From Odobenus rosmarus divergens (lineage: Eukaryota > Chordata > Mammalia > Carnivora > Odobenidae): a stretch of DNA of 64,000 nt. The position numbers and the translations under genes are program-made. Shown piece by piece: positions 46,775 to 58,440 of this stretch. Location: contig NW_004450286.1 of assembly GCF_000321225.1 (NCBI RefSeq), positions 3,028,681 through 3,092,680 of the forward strand, read 5' to 3'. Positions within the stretch are counted from its first letter, which is position 1. Each line of letters starts with the position of its first letter. The notes beneath the pieces are model-generated. The model had not been told where the DNA came from. It saw nothing but the letters and a program-made list of their open reading frames with translations, and made no database searches.

Positions 46775-46930
46775 CGTGGTTTACAGAGTTCTTTCAGTTA
46801 GATTATCTCATTTAATCCTCACAACAGTCTTGTATGGTAGCTAGGGCAGGTGTATTTTACAAATGAGGAAAACTGAAGTAAAATGAGATTAAAAGACTAA
46901 CAATTAGTAGGCTAGCAAATGTTAAGGGAG
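46775..46930 (-). repeat. MIR SINE
   Basis: 'ttatctcatttaatcctcacaacagtcttgtatgg' and 'ttacaaatgaggaaaactgaag' are reverse MIR. Confidence 0.82.
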
Positions 46931-49589
46931 CTCTCTAAATCCTGTGGTTTTACCTTTATCCCATGAAGGTTTTCACCTGCCATATTTAAAAGATAAAAAA
47001 ATGTTTATTCACTTAGGAGGAAACTAGTTTCCATCAGTATTTTAATGTAATTCTGAGGGTTAAAAAAAAAAACTCTTAACATTTTACTCTTTTATAACTA
47101 ATGTTGTACAGTGAAGATGTATTATCTCCTCCCTTCTGATGTATAAATTCAGAAGGAAGTCATTTTAGGAACTGTATAGAAGGTTGAGAGTCCTATTTTC
47201 AAGATGTAATATCATGCCAACATAAACTAAAAATACAAATATATGTAGTTCATTCCTTAACTGAAGACTAACTTGATTAGCAAAGTCAGCAGCCGATAAA
47301 GTTGTCAGTAGTATAAAATTTGTTGTAGCTTATGCTCAACTCTTCTACAGAAGTTGTAAAGATCATGAGCATTGATTCTTTTTCCTATATCTCAAAATGG
47401 TGATTTCTACTGTTGGGTCAGTCCATTGAAAGCATTTTGGTCACATAGCAGTAATTACTTGCTTGCCTTTTTGCTACATCATTTTCTGACTTGCTCTCTG
47501 TTCATAAAACATAAATCTGTAAATGAACTTCTTAAAATATAGTTGAAATTTAAAAAGTAACATAGGAAAATAAATGTATAAATATGTGAAATAAAATTGT
47601 TCACTTAAGAGAAGATTAAAATTACCAGATTATCCCACATGTTTCTTATTGAACCAAAGCATATAATACCAGAGAAGCTTATTATGTTTTATAATTCCTA
47701 GTTTTCATGATACCTTCTAAGGATGAGAAAGATGTGGATGATATGAAGACTTGAAAAAAGTAATTACTTGGGTCAGGAATAGAGGCTTGCTTTGGACACT
47801 TTACTTTGAGGAAGGTTAGTGTCCAAGAATCACAGTGTCAAGGGTAGGGAAAAAAATCATAATGCAGATGACTACTGTTAGAGAGATGTATAATAATACT
47901 TTACTTTGTGTAGGACCCTACATCTGAGGAATTTCAAGAGCATTACACAATAACTCATGGTTCCTTTCAAAATGCTTGTGACACAATTTGCAAGAATTAT
48001 CCTCATCTTAGGGGATAAATTTACGGAGAAATGGCAGCACAAGTTGGTAAGTAACTTGTCAAAACAGCAGGTGACTGGTGAACACCTATAAATTGAATCT
48101 GAAAATTTAAGTCTACCAGTCTCCTACCTTATTCACTAAATTGTTCTTATGTTTAGAATTATTTACAGTAATATCTTTTATTTGAGGCAGATCAAATACT
48201 AATTTGCTTCTTTGCCATTTTATGTGATGGCCTATTGAAATAAATCATTATTTTACCAAGATGCTTGCTTGTGTTACCACTTTGGTACTTCATTATAACC
48301 TTGTGTGGTATGAGGCATATTTAAACAAAAAATTATGGTAATACCTAGTCTTTTCTCTTTCTTCTGTTATGTATCATATCCTATTTCCCTTCGTTGTCTA
48401 ATGCTTTGCTGTGCTACTATCCGAGATGCATAGTAACTGCCAGGTGTGATTGATTTGGTGTCAACATTGGAACTTGGATTAGTTATATTGTATTAAGCCT
48501 GCCATGTAGCTCTTTATAGGATGCATTGGTTTGATTCATGCTTTATAAAATCTTTAATCCATAAAGAAGACAATAATGGATGCCTAATCTGAGCAGTCTA
48601 ACAAATAGAGGCTTCTTTAGAGGATTTAGAACCAGTTAGTTTTTTGTTCGTCTTTGGTATATTGGTGTTTTTTATCTGATTGGTAGTGAACCACTTAGTT
48701 TCCTTGAAAGAATAGGAGTATGGTAGATTTCAGTTTCCCAGTTTGGGGAGTTAGAAGGAATCCTTGTTGTAGGTGAAAGCTTAGGTGGTCTAGTTTCCAT
48801 CATCTCCTTAGTAAGTGTTCTTAGGGTTCTGTGTGCCCAATATGTCATACAAATGTGTAGTACTATTAAAGCTCATTTCTTACAGACCCCATGTACTTTT
48901 AAAATTGCTTTGAAGAAATAGGTCTCACTTCATAGATATTTAGTTTTCCTAGGCTAGAAAGCATATCAGGTACTTGGCTATATATCAGGTATAGGTACAT
49001 ACATAGTAAAGAAAACCTAATAGAGGACATGTATTCATATATTGTTATAAGGGCTTTTTTGTGCTAGGATTGTGTTAGTGAGTAGAAAAGTGGGAAGCAC
49101 TAATAAAGAAACCATATTAAAGAGCCCATGATTTATCTCCTTTCAGCTTCTATGGATCTTTTTCATGCTGATGGAATTAAGACAATAATTATTTATTAAG
49201 ATACATAATTATCTTAATGAGTTGTGATAGTTACTTTACATGCAGGAAAAACCTGTGCTGTGTATAAATGTGTTTTTTGAGTTACTGTTATTAAGAAGGG
49301 AAGTTTCTTGAATATTGGTGGCTCAGTCTTAAAACCATAATATTTTATTTGCATGGAATTATTCTTTTTTCTTCAGTTCCAGGATGGCAGAAGTTTAGTT
49401 TAGCTTTTGTTGGCCTTATAGAAAATGTTCTAGAGTCCTTTAATGTGTTTTTGACATTATTTTAAAATATCCTAATTATTTCCTTATTAATATCTGAGTT
49501 TAGTTTCATTTTTTTCCTTTGCTAAGTGTCCTGCTACTCTGAAATAACACATTTTTAGTTTATAGTTTTTTTCTAAAAGTATTTCATGT
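46931..49589 (+). other. HERC4 intron 2, mostly unassigned
   Basis: AT-rich. A diverged reverse MIR may lie at about 47900-48090 ('aattatcctcatcttaggggataaatttacgg'). No exon is recognised. Confidence 0.4.
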
Positions 49590-49960
49590 TTTTGGTAGAG
49601 AATTTGAAAAATACAGGCAAGTAAAATTCAACCATAATACCATCACATGTGTAGATAAACACTATTGTCATTTAACACTTTTTCTATACTCATATATGTT
49701 TGTGATCACAGACTGAGAGTATATTCTTATATCTCAATTTGTTCCAGTAATAATTAATAATTATTTCCCCATGTTTTAAAATATTGTTTAGGGTTATCAT
49801 TAATGATAGTTTAACACTTCATCATTTAAACGTGCCAAAATTTGTTCTCCTATTTTTTGGAATTTATATCCAGATTTTTATTATAAATTATGATACCATG
49901 CATGTTTATATCAATTTAGTCTTTATTTGCATCTCTGTTAATTTCTTTAGGAAAAAGAAT
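49590..49960 (-). repeat. Old LINE-like fragment
   Basis: 'gaaaaatacaggcaagtaaaattcaacc', 'catgttttaaaatattgtttag' and 'ttatatccagatttttattataaattatg' resemble a common old mammalian LINE pattern in reverse. The 71-codon plus frame inside is not a gene. Confidence 0.45.
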
Positions 49961-50085
49961 ATCTTTAATTTTAGCAAATCTAGAAGAAACGATAACTGAA
50001 TTTATTTAAACAAAATTAAGCATAGTTGTGCCTCGCCCTACAAAGTTGATAAGCTAAGAAGCTATTTGTAAATGAAAAGTTTTTT

Positions 50086-50273
50086 TTTTAAAGATTTTAT
50101 TTATTTATTTGACAGAAACAGCGAGAGAGGGAACACAAGCAGGGGGGAGTGGGAGAGGGAGAAGCAGGCTTCCCACCGAGAAGGGAGCCCGATGCGGGGC
50201 TCGGTCCCAGGACCCTGGGATCATGACCTGAGCCGAAGGCAGACGCTTAACGACTGAGCCACCCAGGCGGCCC
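50086..50273 (-). mobile_element. Can-SINE, CCCACTCCCCCTG subtype
   Basis: TSD tgtaaatgaaaagtt (from about 50067) and tgtaaatgaaagtt (from 50274). First Can-SINE after the HERC4 promoter. Confidence 0.96.
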
Positions 50274-50299
50274 TGTAAATGAAAGTTTTTAAAAATGTA

Positions 50300-50990
50300 T
50301 TCATTTGACAGGTTTTTGAGTATAATGGATGAGTATCATTTAAAGATCCGGAAAGGAAGATAAAACAAGTGCAGAAATAAATAGAAATGCATATAAATGT
50401 GCTAAGTGTTATAAGATACATAAACAGATTACTGCACACAGAGGAATATTGTAACCATTTGGAATGGAGTGGATTGTAGGTGAGTTTCTATAGGGAAGAT
50501 AGTATGTGAACTGGAAGGATGCATAGTATTTCAAGGAGGAAAGAGTGAAGAGCAATGCTGTATAGGTAAAGCAGCTCAAATGGCAATAGGCAGATTGGAG
50601 GCCTGTTACGGGAATAGTAGTCCAGTTAACTCAGATGTCTGAGAATGTGAGCAAGAAGGTTAGAAAGGTAAAATTGAGCTCAGATTATAGAATTAATCAA
50701 ATTAGGGAGCTTGAATTTGGTGAATATCCATTGATAGTTTCTAATGAGAATTATCAGGTTTTTATAAAGGAGGGGAGAGAATTTAGAGGTAAAGAAATCA
50801 ATTAGGCTGTAGTGATGGCCCTTTAATACAAGGGAGCAGTTAGATTAAGGAGAGATTAGGGAGGCAGAAAGAACTGACAGGCTTTGGTAACCAGTTACTT
50901 TGGTAACAGTAAGGTAAAGGGGGAGCCAGGTGTGATCCGAGGTTGAATTAGTATTTAATAGAAATGTGGACTCCAGGAAGAAGAGGAATG
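50300..50990 (+). repeat. Ancient mammalian interspersed repeat (family of 6820-7690)
   Basis: Landmarks 'gataaaacaagtgcagaaataaatag', 'ggcaataggcagattggaggcctg' and 'aaagaaatcaattaggctgtagtgatgg' follow the same element order. Confidence 0.5.
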
Positions 50991-51964
50991 TTAATTGTCC
51001 TATTTTAGGAGAAGAGAAAAGATACGGTGGGGTGAATTTTGTTTTGAACTTGATAACAATATTTAGTAAACAGTAAGAAATTCAGTACTGTAAGTGGGGA
51101 GAAAGATCAGTGCTAAAGGCATGAGATTTTTTATTTCCAGTTCTTTTCCCTCTTCAGTTTGAATTTGAATTTTATTAAGAGGTTTATTTGTTTATTTTTG
51201 CTTAACTGACACAAACTTGTTACTTAATTATGCCTGACTTTATGACTTTCTTCCAGGTTTTACTGGAAACAAAGTTTTTGAAGTCACAAGATGCAATCAC
51301 TAGAAGTTACTTTTGATTCCACTGAGAGCTGAAATAATTGTTACTATATATTGTGTATGTGTTGGCATGTAGGCAAGAGCCCCTAGGAAATGTGTCCTCA
51401 GATATGCTGTTGTTTCTATGAAAGGGAAATGGGAATGGGGAAGGAACAGCATAAGGCTATAAGAGGAGCAGAATTAGGAGCATCTAAAAACAATTGCAGG
51501 AAAGTTTAGCTGCTTTACCTTGTTGTGAAGAAGCTTGTGATTTTTTTTTTGAGTGTGGCATGATGAAAGTAAAGTAGAGCTTAGATTGCTTTCCACAGTT
51601 GGTCCCAAGTATTTATTACTTAGTGCACGTATGCTTTCTGATTTTGGATCCAGGTATTGCTTACCTATAGATTTCATAACTAGGCATTCTAACAGAAATG
51701 GATGTAATGGACCTAAACTTACCTTCTGGAGAGTAGTTACATAAAAGCCTGACAGATTGGTGTTACATCTGTCTGAACATAGCTCTACTTCTACACTGGT
51801 TTGGGGAGTTGAGTAAGCCTCTGCAACTGGAAATATGGAGGAAAGGGAACACATTAGAAGTCAGTATTACAATGTAAAGGGAGAAGAAAGATACAAACCT
51901 CATAACTGGAGAGAAGTTTAACAAGAAATAATATTTGGAATATATTATTTAGATACTGGGACAC
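50991..51964. other. HERC4 intron 2, unassigned, with a 126-codon minus frame
   Basis: The minus frame at 51474-51854 (MCSLSSIFPVAEAYSTPQTS...) has no recognisable domain and carries a donor-like aaggtaagttt in its middle (near 51720). It may be part of an old retroelement. I do not call a gene. Confidence 0.3.
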
Positions 51965-52150
51965 TGATATTTAAAAATAATAATGGTAACCACCATTATG
52001 TGCCAGGCACTGAGCTAAATCCTTTATACATTATCCCGGAATCATAAAACCACCCTGCAAAGTACATATTGGCTCAATCTTGCTGGGGAGGAAAGTAAAA
52101 CTTCAAGAGGCTAAAAACTTGCCCCAAATCAAAATTAAAATGTAATGGAA
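51965..52150 (-). repeat. MIR SINE
   Basis: 'accattatgtgccaggcactgagctaaatcc' and 'gaggaaagtaaaacttcaagaggc' are reverse MIR. Confidence 0.8.
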
Positions 52151-52509
52151 ACAAGAACCAATTAGATGTTAACAATGAAAGGAAAGACACCATTTATAAT
52201 AGCAAGAGAAAGATAAAGTGACCCAGGAATAACCTAAGAAATGTGCAAGACCTATTTGAAGAAGACTTGAAAGCACTTCTGAGGAACACAAAAATTTTAG
52301 ACAAATGGAAACCATGTTTGTTAAGTAGGAATACTAATCTAAGTAAATCTGTCCATTTTCTCTAAATAATTTGTCAAGGTGATCCTAATAAAAATACCAA
52401 GTGGTTTTTTTTTTGAAGAAACTAGATAAATGGATTCTCTAGTTTTTATGGAAAAATAAACCAGGAAAACGCTGAAAAATAAGAGCAGAAATATGTAATA
52501 TTTTATTTC

Positions 52510-52701
52510 ATTTTTTTAAAGATTTTTTAAAAAAGATTTTATTAGAAAGCAAGAGAGAGCACGAGAGCGGGGTAAGGGGCAGAGGGAGAAGCAGACTCCC
52601 TGCTGAGCAGAGAGCTCGATAAAGGGCTTGATCATGGGACTCTGGGATCATGACCTGAGCCAAAGGCAGACACTTAACCGACTAAGGCACCCGGGTGCCG
52701 C
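52510..52701 (-). mobile_element. Can-SINE nested in the old L1
   Basis: TSD aatatgtaatatttta / aatatgtaaaatatttta (about 52491 and 52702). The tail is an unusual double A-tract (read in reverse, 52516-52541). Confidence 0.92.
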
Positions 52702-53384
52702 AATATGTAAAATATTTTAAAGTCTTAATAGTTAAAACTGCCTCACAAATAGACATATTAAACAGAATATAAAGCCCAGAACATAGACTTAAGTCACCTC
52801 AAATCAGTGGGGAAAATTAAAGCAGGGCTGTTAATAAATGATCTTGGAATAAGTGGGAGCATCATCTAGGGAACAAAAAAAATTGGATTACTACCTCACG
52901 CCATGTATATGGATAAATTCCAAGTGAATCAAATATTTAAATGTAAAGACTGTAATGATAAATGTGCTCAAAGAAAACATGGACAAATTTGTTCATTAGA
53001 GTCAGGAAAGCCTTTTTGACTGAATTGTGAAGAGGCACAGAAAAGTAAACTGAAAAAAGTTTTGTTAGGTAGAAATCAACTGTAAACAAGTTAAAAGACA
53101 AATGGGAAAATATTTGACTTGGTCAAAATGCTAATTTCCCATATATAAAGCACTCCTAGAAATTGGCAAGATGAAAACAGTCCAGTAGCAACATGGTCAC
53201 AGGATATGAACAGGCAGTTCACAAAAAGGGAAATATTGACTCTTAAATGAATACTCTTCAGCTTTATTCATATTAAGAGAAATGCAGAAGACTACACTGA
53301 GGTACCATTTTTTTACATAACAGGTTAGCAAAAATCCTTAATTTTGATAATAGAATAGCTTCTTCAACCTCAAACCAGAGTTAC

Positions 53385-53792
53385 TTTCTGAGGTTTTAGT
53401 TACCCATGGTCATCTGCAGGTCCAGAAGCAGATGGTCCTGATGTTGTCAGGAGGTCAGTAGTCATCTAATGCTATATCACAGTGCCTACATCATTCACCT
53501 CACTTCATCTCATCGGTAGGCATTTAATCCTCTTACATCTTCACAGAAGGGTGAGTACATTTCAATAAGATGTTTTGAGAGAGGGTGAGACCACATAACT
53601 TTTATGACAGTACGTTATAATCTATTTTATTATTGTTAATCTCTTACTGTGCCTAATTTATAAATTAAACGTTATGTATGTATAGAGAAAACAGTATATT
53701 CAGTATTCATTACTATCCATGGTTTCAAAATGGAATCCACTGGGCCTTGGGATGTGAATTATGTAATTAGGAGAGGGGACTGCTATATCCTC
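53385..53792 (+). mobile_element. Tigger-type DNA transposon remnant nested in the old L1
   Basis: 'ggttttagttacccatggtcatctgcagg', 'gtgcctacatcattcacctcacttcatctcatc' and 'tactatccatggtttcaaaatggaatccactgggcc' follow the ends of a Tigger element with most of the transposase deleted. Confidence 0.8.
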
Positions 53793-54409
53793 TATGGTGA
53801 GGCTGTCACTAAACAAGTGTTCATAGGTGGTTAGTGTAAATTGGTAAACACTAGGAGGGTATTTTGCAAACATATGTTAGAATTGCAAATGCACATACCC
53901 TTCAAGAAGCACAAGAATATAGCTCTTGCTCAAGCTCCATTTGTACTTGTACAAAATGATTCATTGACATATTACTGCAACAGTGTTTATAATTGCAAAA
54001 CATTAGAAACAACCTTGTGATTGTCTGTTGGGAACTGGTAAAATAAATTGTCATCTGTTAAATCAATGTGATGTAATACTATGTAATTGAGAAAAGAATA
54101 AAGGAGTTTTTTGTGTACTAATATGTAAAGATCTCTTAAGATACATCATTAAAAAGAGCAAGGTATAGAACATTTAATAGAAAACTGTGTTTTAGATAAA
54201 ATAAGAAAAAATTTATATTTGCATTTGCCTGTAGATACACTTAAAAAACCCTGGAGAGATACATACATCTAATAATAGTGGTTACCTTGGTGTAGAGGTA
54301 AGATAAGGGATGAGAACGAGGTTGGTAGAGGATAATGGATGGTGGACCTAGGTTTTCACTGCATACCCTCTTTAAAAAAAATAATGTAAATATACTATCT
54401 ATTATTTTT

Positions 54410-54625
54410 AAATAGGCTCTGGAATTAGAGTGCTTGGATACAAATTCTGACTCTGTTACTTCTTAGTTGTGTTATCTTGGGCACATCGCTTAGCCTTTCT
54501 ATGCCTAAGTATTTGTTAGGATAATCATGCCACATTCTTAGGATGGTTGTAATGATTAAATGAGATAACACATAAAGTGAAAAGAACAGTGCCTGGCATG
54601 TGGTGAGTGTTCTAAATGTTTCTTA
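54410..54625 (+). repeat. MIR SINE
   Basis: 'gctctggaattagagtgcttggatac' through 'gatggttgtaatgattaaatgagataacac' to 'cagtgcctggcatgtgg'. Confidence 0.87.
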
Positions 54626-55104
54626 AAACTGCCTTTAATATTAGAGTGGGAATTTAATTTTAGGTCTGCCTTACACTGAAGTGGGCTATATGCTGTTTCC
54701 GTATTTGCCTTTAGATAGACAATGCACATTTTTTTTTTTATTTATGACTGAACTTCAGGCATTGATTCCACAAACATGTCTTCCTACTATGTCCCAGATA
54801 CTGCATTAAGCATGAAAATACTTTCTGTGTTCTATTACCTTGTTGGAGCTCATATTACGACAAATTTTCAAAAGTATGCCAAAATTTCAAAAAAATGTAC
54901 GTGATGTTTAGGGGTAATGCTATATTGGAGCAAGATAGAAAATTAATTGGATTCCTTTACCATCAGACTTTAGAGATACAGTGGATACAGAAAAATAAAA
55001 GAATTAAAGATCCCTTTTTATTTCCTGTGAGAAGATATAAATGTTAGAAGTTAGATTTATCATTTATTTTCAAAAATTTATTTAATGATGAATAATTAGA
55101 AGAT
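54626..55104 (+). other. HERC4 intron 2, nothing firm
   Basis: A short 'ctactatgtcccagatactgcattaagc' near 54785 hints at the ancient family of 6820. Confidence 0.4.
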
Positions 55105-55460
55105 GTCTTCGTCCATTTAGACTGCTATAACAAAATTAGTATAGTCTGTGTGGCTTAAATAACATATATATTTTTCATGGTTCTTTAGGCTGGGGAGTCC
55201 AAGGTCAAGGTGCTAGCAGATTTGGTGTCTGGAAAAGATCTGCTTCTTGGTTCATAGAGGGCCATTGTCTCACTGTGTATCTTCACATGGCATGAGGAAT
55301 CTCTCTGGGAAAGGGCAGTAATCTCATTCATGAGGGCACCACCTCCATGACCTAGTCACCTACCAAAATCCCTACCTCCTAATACCATCACATTGGGACT
55401 TAGGATTTCAGTATGTGAAGTTTGGGGAGATACAAACATTCAGTGTATAACAGAAGGTGT
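55105..55460 (-). mobile_element. MaLR (MST/MLT-type) solo LTR, reverse
   Basis: 'cgtccatttagactgctataacaaaatt' opens and 'cctaataccatcacattgggacttaggatttcag' closes, the reverse of the family seen at 35012. Confidence 0.88.
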
Positions 55461-55915
55461 AGTTTGAGGAACATAGACACTTGAATAAATTCAACTTATT
55501 CACACTTTTAAATTCTCCTCCTAGAATGATAGGCTAAAGTAATGCATTTGGTTACACCTTTCTACTCTTACTTTGCATTTGTAGTTATTTTAACAACAAT
55601 GTGCTTAAATTTATGTGCGTAGTATATAAAGATGCTGTTAATAAGTAGGGCATCCACTGTTTATATGGTGTTTGACTATAGGAAAGAGAAATCAAGAAAG
55701 ACAACTGTACATATTTCTGAAAATTTAAAACTGATAGAATGTGGAGAAAAAGGAACATTTTAAATGGAAACAGTTGTAAGTAAGGTATCTCCATCTCTCC
55801 AAAACAAACTGCAAAAACAGCTCTTCCTTGTTGATTAATGTTTCTTGAACTCACTTAGGTTCAAACCTTAGATTCGCCTTCGTGTCTGCTTCTGAGCCCA
55901 TAACACCAACATTGA
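55461..55915 (+). other. HERC4 intron 2, nothing recognised
   Basis: The 89-codon minus frame at 55585-55854 has no domain. Confidence 0.4.
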
Positions 55916-55932
55916 CTCAGTTGCCAAATCTT

Positions 55933-56140
55933 TTTTCTTTTTCTTTTTTTTTTTTTTAAGATTTTATTCATTTATTTGACAGAGAGAAACACAGAGAGGG
56001 AACCCAAGCAGGGGGAGTGGGAGAGGGAGAAGCAGGCTTCCCGCCGAGCAGGGAGTCCGATGCGGGGCTCGATCCCAGGACCCTGGGATCATGACCCGAG
56101 CTGAAGGCAGATGCTTAATGATGGAGCCACCCAGGCGCCC
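55933..56140 (-). mobile_element. Can-SINE, CCCACTCCCCCTG subtype
   Basis: Perfect 17-bp TSD ctcagttgccaaatctt at 55916-55932 and 56141-56157. Confidence 0.98.
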
Positions 56141-56334
56141 CTCAGTTGCCAAATCTTACTGATTGTTTTTTTAGTAACTCTCCTGTCTTTTTTTTTTTTT
56201 TTCTAATGGCTAAATATTTGACATTGAGCTAGTTATTTTAAACTCTCTGGCCCTTAGGGTCCTCCTATCTCAAGCTGAAATTCTTTGTTTTCATTCTAGT
56301 TAGACTGTTACTGTCTATGCAAAAACTGTGGCAA

Positions 56335-56700
56335 TAGCTTTCCTACTGATCTCCCTGCTCTAGTTCATCCTTCTTGTAATTCTGGGTTATTCTTTCTACA
56401 GCATATTTCCATTTCTGTCTCTTGAATATTGCCCAGCTGAAGGACTTTCCTACATCTCCATGGTTACTTTTGTAAGAACTGCAAGTCAGATATTTTGTGC
56501 AGTATCAAGCACGGTTACCTAGCATTCAGTAAATTAATAAGTTGCATTTCTGTCTTCCTATTGTATGGAATTATTTAGGTAAAAATCTTCTCTACCATGT
56601 CAGTTCCTGAAGGGTAGAAACTTATATATATTTATCACTATAGTGACAACGCTGGTACACACAGAGGGGACCTAGGAGTTTGTTGAATAAACACATGATA
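56335..56700 (+). repeat. LINE L2 3' fragment
   Basis: 'agctttcctactgatctccctgctc' through 'gtcagttcctgaagggtagaaac' to 'gggacctaggagtttgttgaataaac'. Confidence 0.65.
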
Positions 56701-56748
56701 TGTGCATTTTATTGGATGTACCATAGGAAGAGAAGAAAATTATAGACT

Positions 56749-56932
56749 TTTTTTTTTAAGATTTTATTTATTTATTTGACAGAAAGTGAGAGTACACAAG
56801 CGGGTGGAGCAGCAGAGGAGAAGCAGGCTCCCTACTGAGCAGGGAATCCGATGTGGGCTTTATCCCAGGACCCTGGGATCATGACCTGAGCTGAAGGCAG
56901 ACGCTTAACCAACTGAGCCACCCAGGCGCCCC
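56749..56932 (-). mobile_element. Can-SINE
   Basis: TSD aaaattatagac, left at about 56737-56748, right from about 56934. Confidence 0.94.
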
Positions 56933-56949
56933 AAAAATTATAGACTCTT

Positions 56950-57734
56950 AACTTGATGGCCATCAGTGATATTATAACCAAAATTGTAAAATTTTTTAAA
57001 TTGTAAGAATGTACATGTTGGGTTTATTACGGTAAAATCAATGTGGCCATAAGAGGAAACAAGAATGAGGTTGGAAGAAGTTTTTTATATTCAGGTCCCA
57101 GAGAGAGGGAGTCCACATGCCACACAGCCATAGGGGAAAACACTAGGGTAGTTAAGAGGCAGAAGACAAGAGCACAGGGGAGATCTTAGATCATGGTCTT
57201 CTTTGGGATTTCCTTGGGAAAGGCATCCTGGGCAGAATAAACAGTTTGGATGGGCTAATTTGGTTAATTCCTCCAGGCTTTGGGCTGTGGGGTTGGTTTT
57301 TAGTTTCCTGGTACCTGGCCCTGGGGTGATTGAGGGTAAGGGAAATATTGGCTTGGTGTGTGAGAGACAAGGAGATAGGGACTGGTGGTATGCCTATGAA
57401 AGGCATGCTTGTGGGCAAGTTGTTTTCTTTAGGAATTAGCTAGCCCTGGGAAGGGCCATCTCTTCTGGGGTCTGTAAGCCTCCTGCTCCCCAGATGTCAG
57501 CCTCAAGAATACAGAAAACAAGAAAATAAAATTAATGTAATTGACCCTTTGGTGAATGGATGTCAAATATACAAAGAATCTAAGAAAACAAAAACTCTGG
57601 TAGTATATTTTTGAGGGTTCATTCTTGCTTGTCTTAAAAAGAAAGCAAAGCAACTATTTGATATTATATTTATGTTGGGATCTTTATATATCAACTTCTT
57701 TTCAAAGCAGTTAATTTCAGTGGTTCCCAGACAT
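56950..57734. other. HERC4 intron 2, possible unassigned LTR-like repeat at about 57060-57550
   Basis: The GC content is higher than around it, overlapping 75-78-codon frames are open on both strands, and an AATAAA lies near 57524. It reads like an interspersed repeat, but I cannot name it. Confidence 0.35.
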
Positions 57735-57751
57735 CCGGAAAAGACTTTTCT

Positions 57752-57951
57752 TTTTTTAAAGATTTTATTTATTTATTTATATAGTTTAGGTGGGGGAGGG
57801 AGGGGCAGAGGGAGATGGAGAGAGAGAATCTCAAGAAGACTCCAAGCTGAGCACCGAGCCTGTCGTGGGGCTTGATCTCATGACCCTGACACCATGACCT
57901 GAGCCAAAATCAAGAGTTGGACACTCAACCGGCTGATCTACCCAGGCGCCT
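57752..57951 (-). mobile_element. Can-SINE (older)
   Basis: TSD ccggaaaagacttttct at about 57735-57751 and ccagaaaggacttttct at 57952-57968. Confidence 0.93.
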
Positions 57952-58043
57952 CCAGAAAGGACTTTTCTAAAGAAGAAATGTTATGAAGCCCTAAATATAA
58001 AATTTTAAGTATATTTTGAAAATATTAAAACATAACCTTGTTG

Positions 58044-58242
58044 GGGTACCTGGGTGGCTCATTCGTTAAGCGTCTGCCTTTGGCTCAGGTCATGATCCCA
58101 GGGTCCTGGGATTGAGCCCCGCATCGGGCTCCCTGCTCCGCAGGAAGCCTGCTTCTCCCTCTCCTGCTCCCCCTGCTTGTGTTCCCTCTCTCGCCGTCTC
58201 TCTATATGATAAATAAATAAAATCTTTAAAAAACAACAACAA
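58044..58242 (+). mobile_element. Can-SINE, CCCACTCCCCCTG subtype
   Basis: TSD aaaacataaccttgtt before (about 58028-58043) and after (about 58243-58258). Confidence 0.97.
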
Positions 58243-58304
58243 AAACATAACCTTGTTATTTAAATATTAACAAAAGGATGGGCAGTTCAATAAATAGGGA
58301 AATG

Positions 58305-58440
58305 TTTATATCTTAGTACCTTTATCTGTGAAGTAGGGATGATGGTACACCTGTCTCATGGTGTTATGAGGATTAAATGAGATTAAATAAAGTGCTTAAC
58401 ACGGTGCCATAAACTCTATGTATGCTAACTCTGCACCTGT
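58305..58440 (+). repeat. MIR SINE fragment
   Basis: 'atctgtgaagtagggatgatggtac', 'ggtgttatgaggattaaatgagatt' and 'agtgcttaacacggtgcc'. Confidence 0.8.

Larger units (their letters stand above)
52165..54400 (+). mobile_element. Old L1 (ORF2 3' part and 3' UTR), degenerate, with two nested insertions
   Basis: 'gacaccatttataatagcaagag', 'aatgtgcaagacctatttgaagaag' and 'tatggaaaaataaaccagg' follow the end of L1 ORF2. The UTR follows from about 52900 and, after an inserted DNA transposon, resumes at about 53795 and runs to the terminus near 54400 ('gtttataattgcaaaacattagaaacaacc', 'tagtggttacc'). Stops and frameshifts disrupt the reverse-transcriptase frame, so it is not active. Confidence 0.82.
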
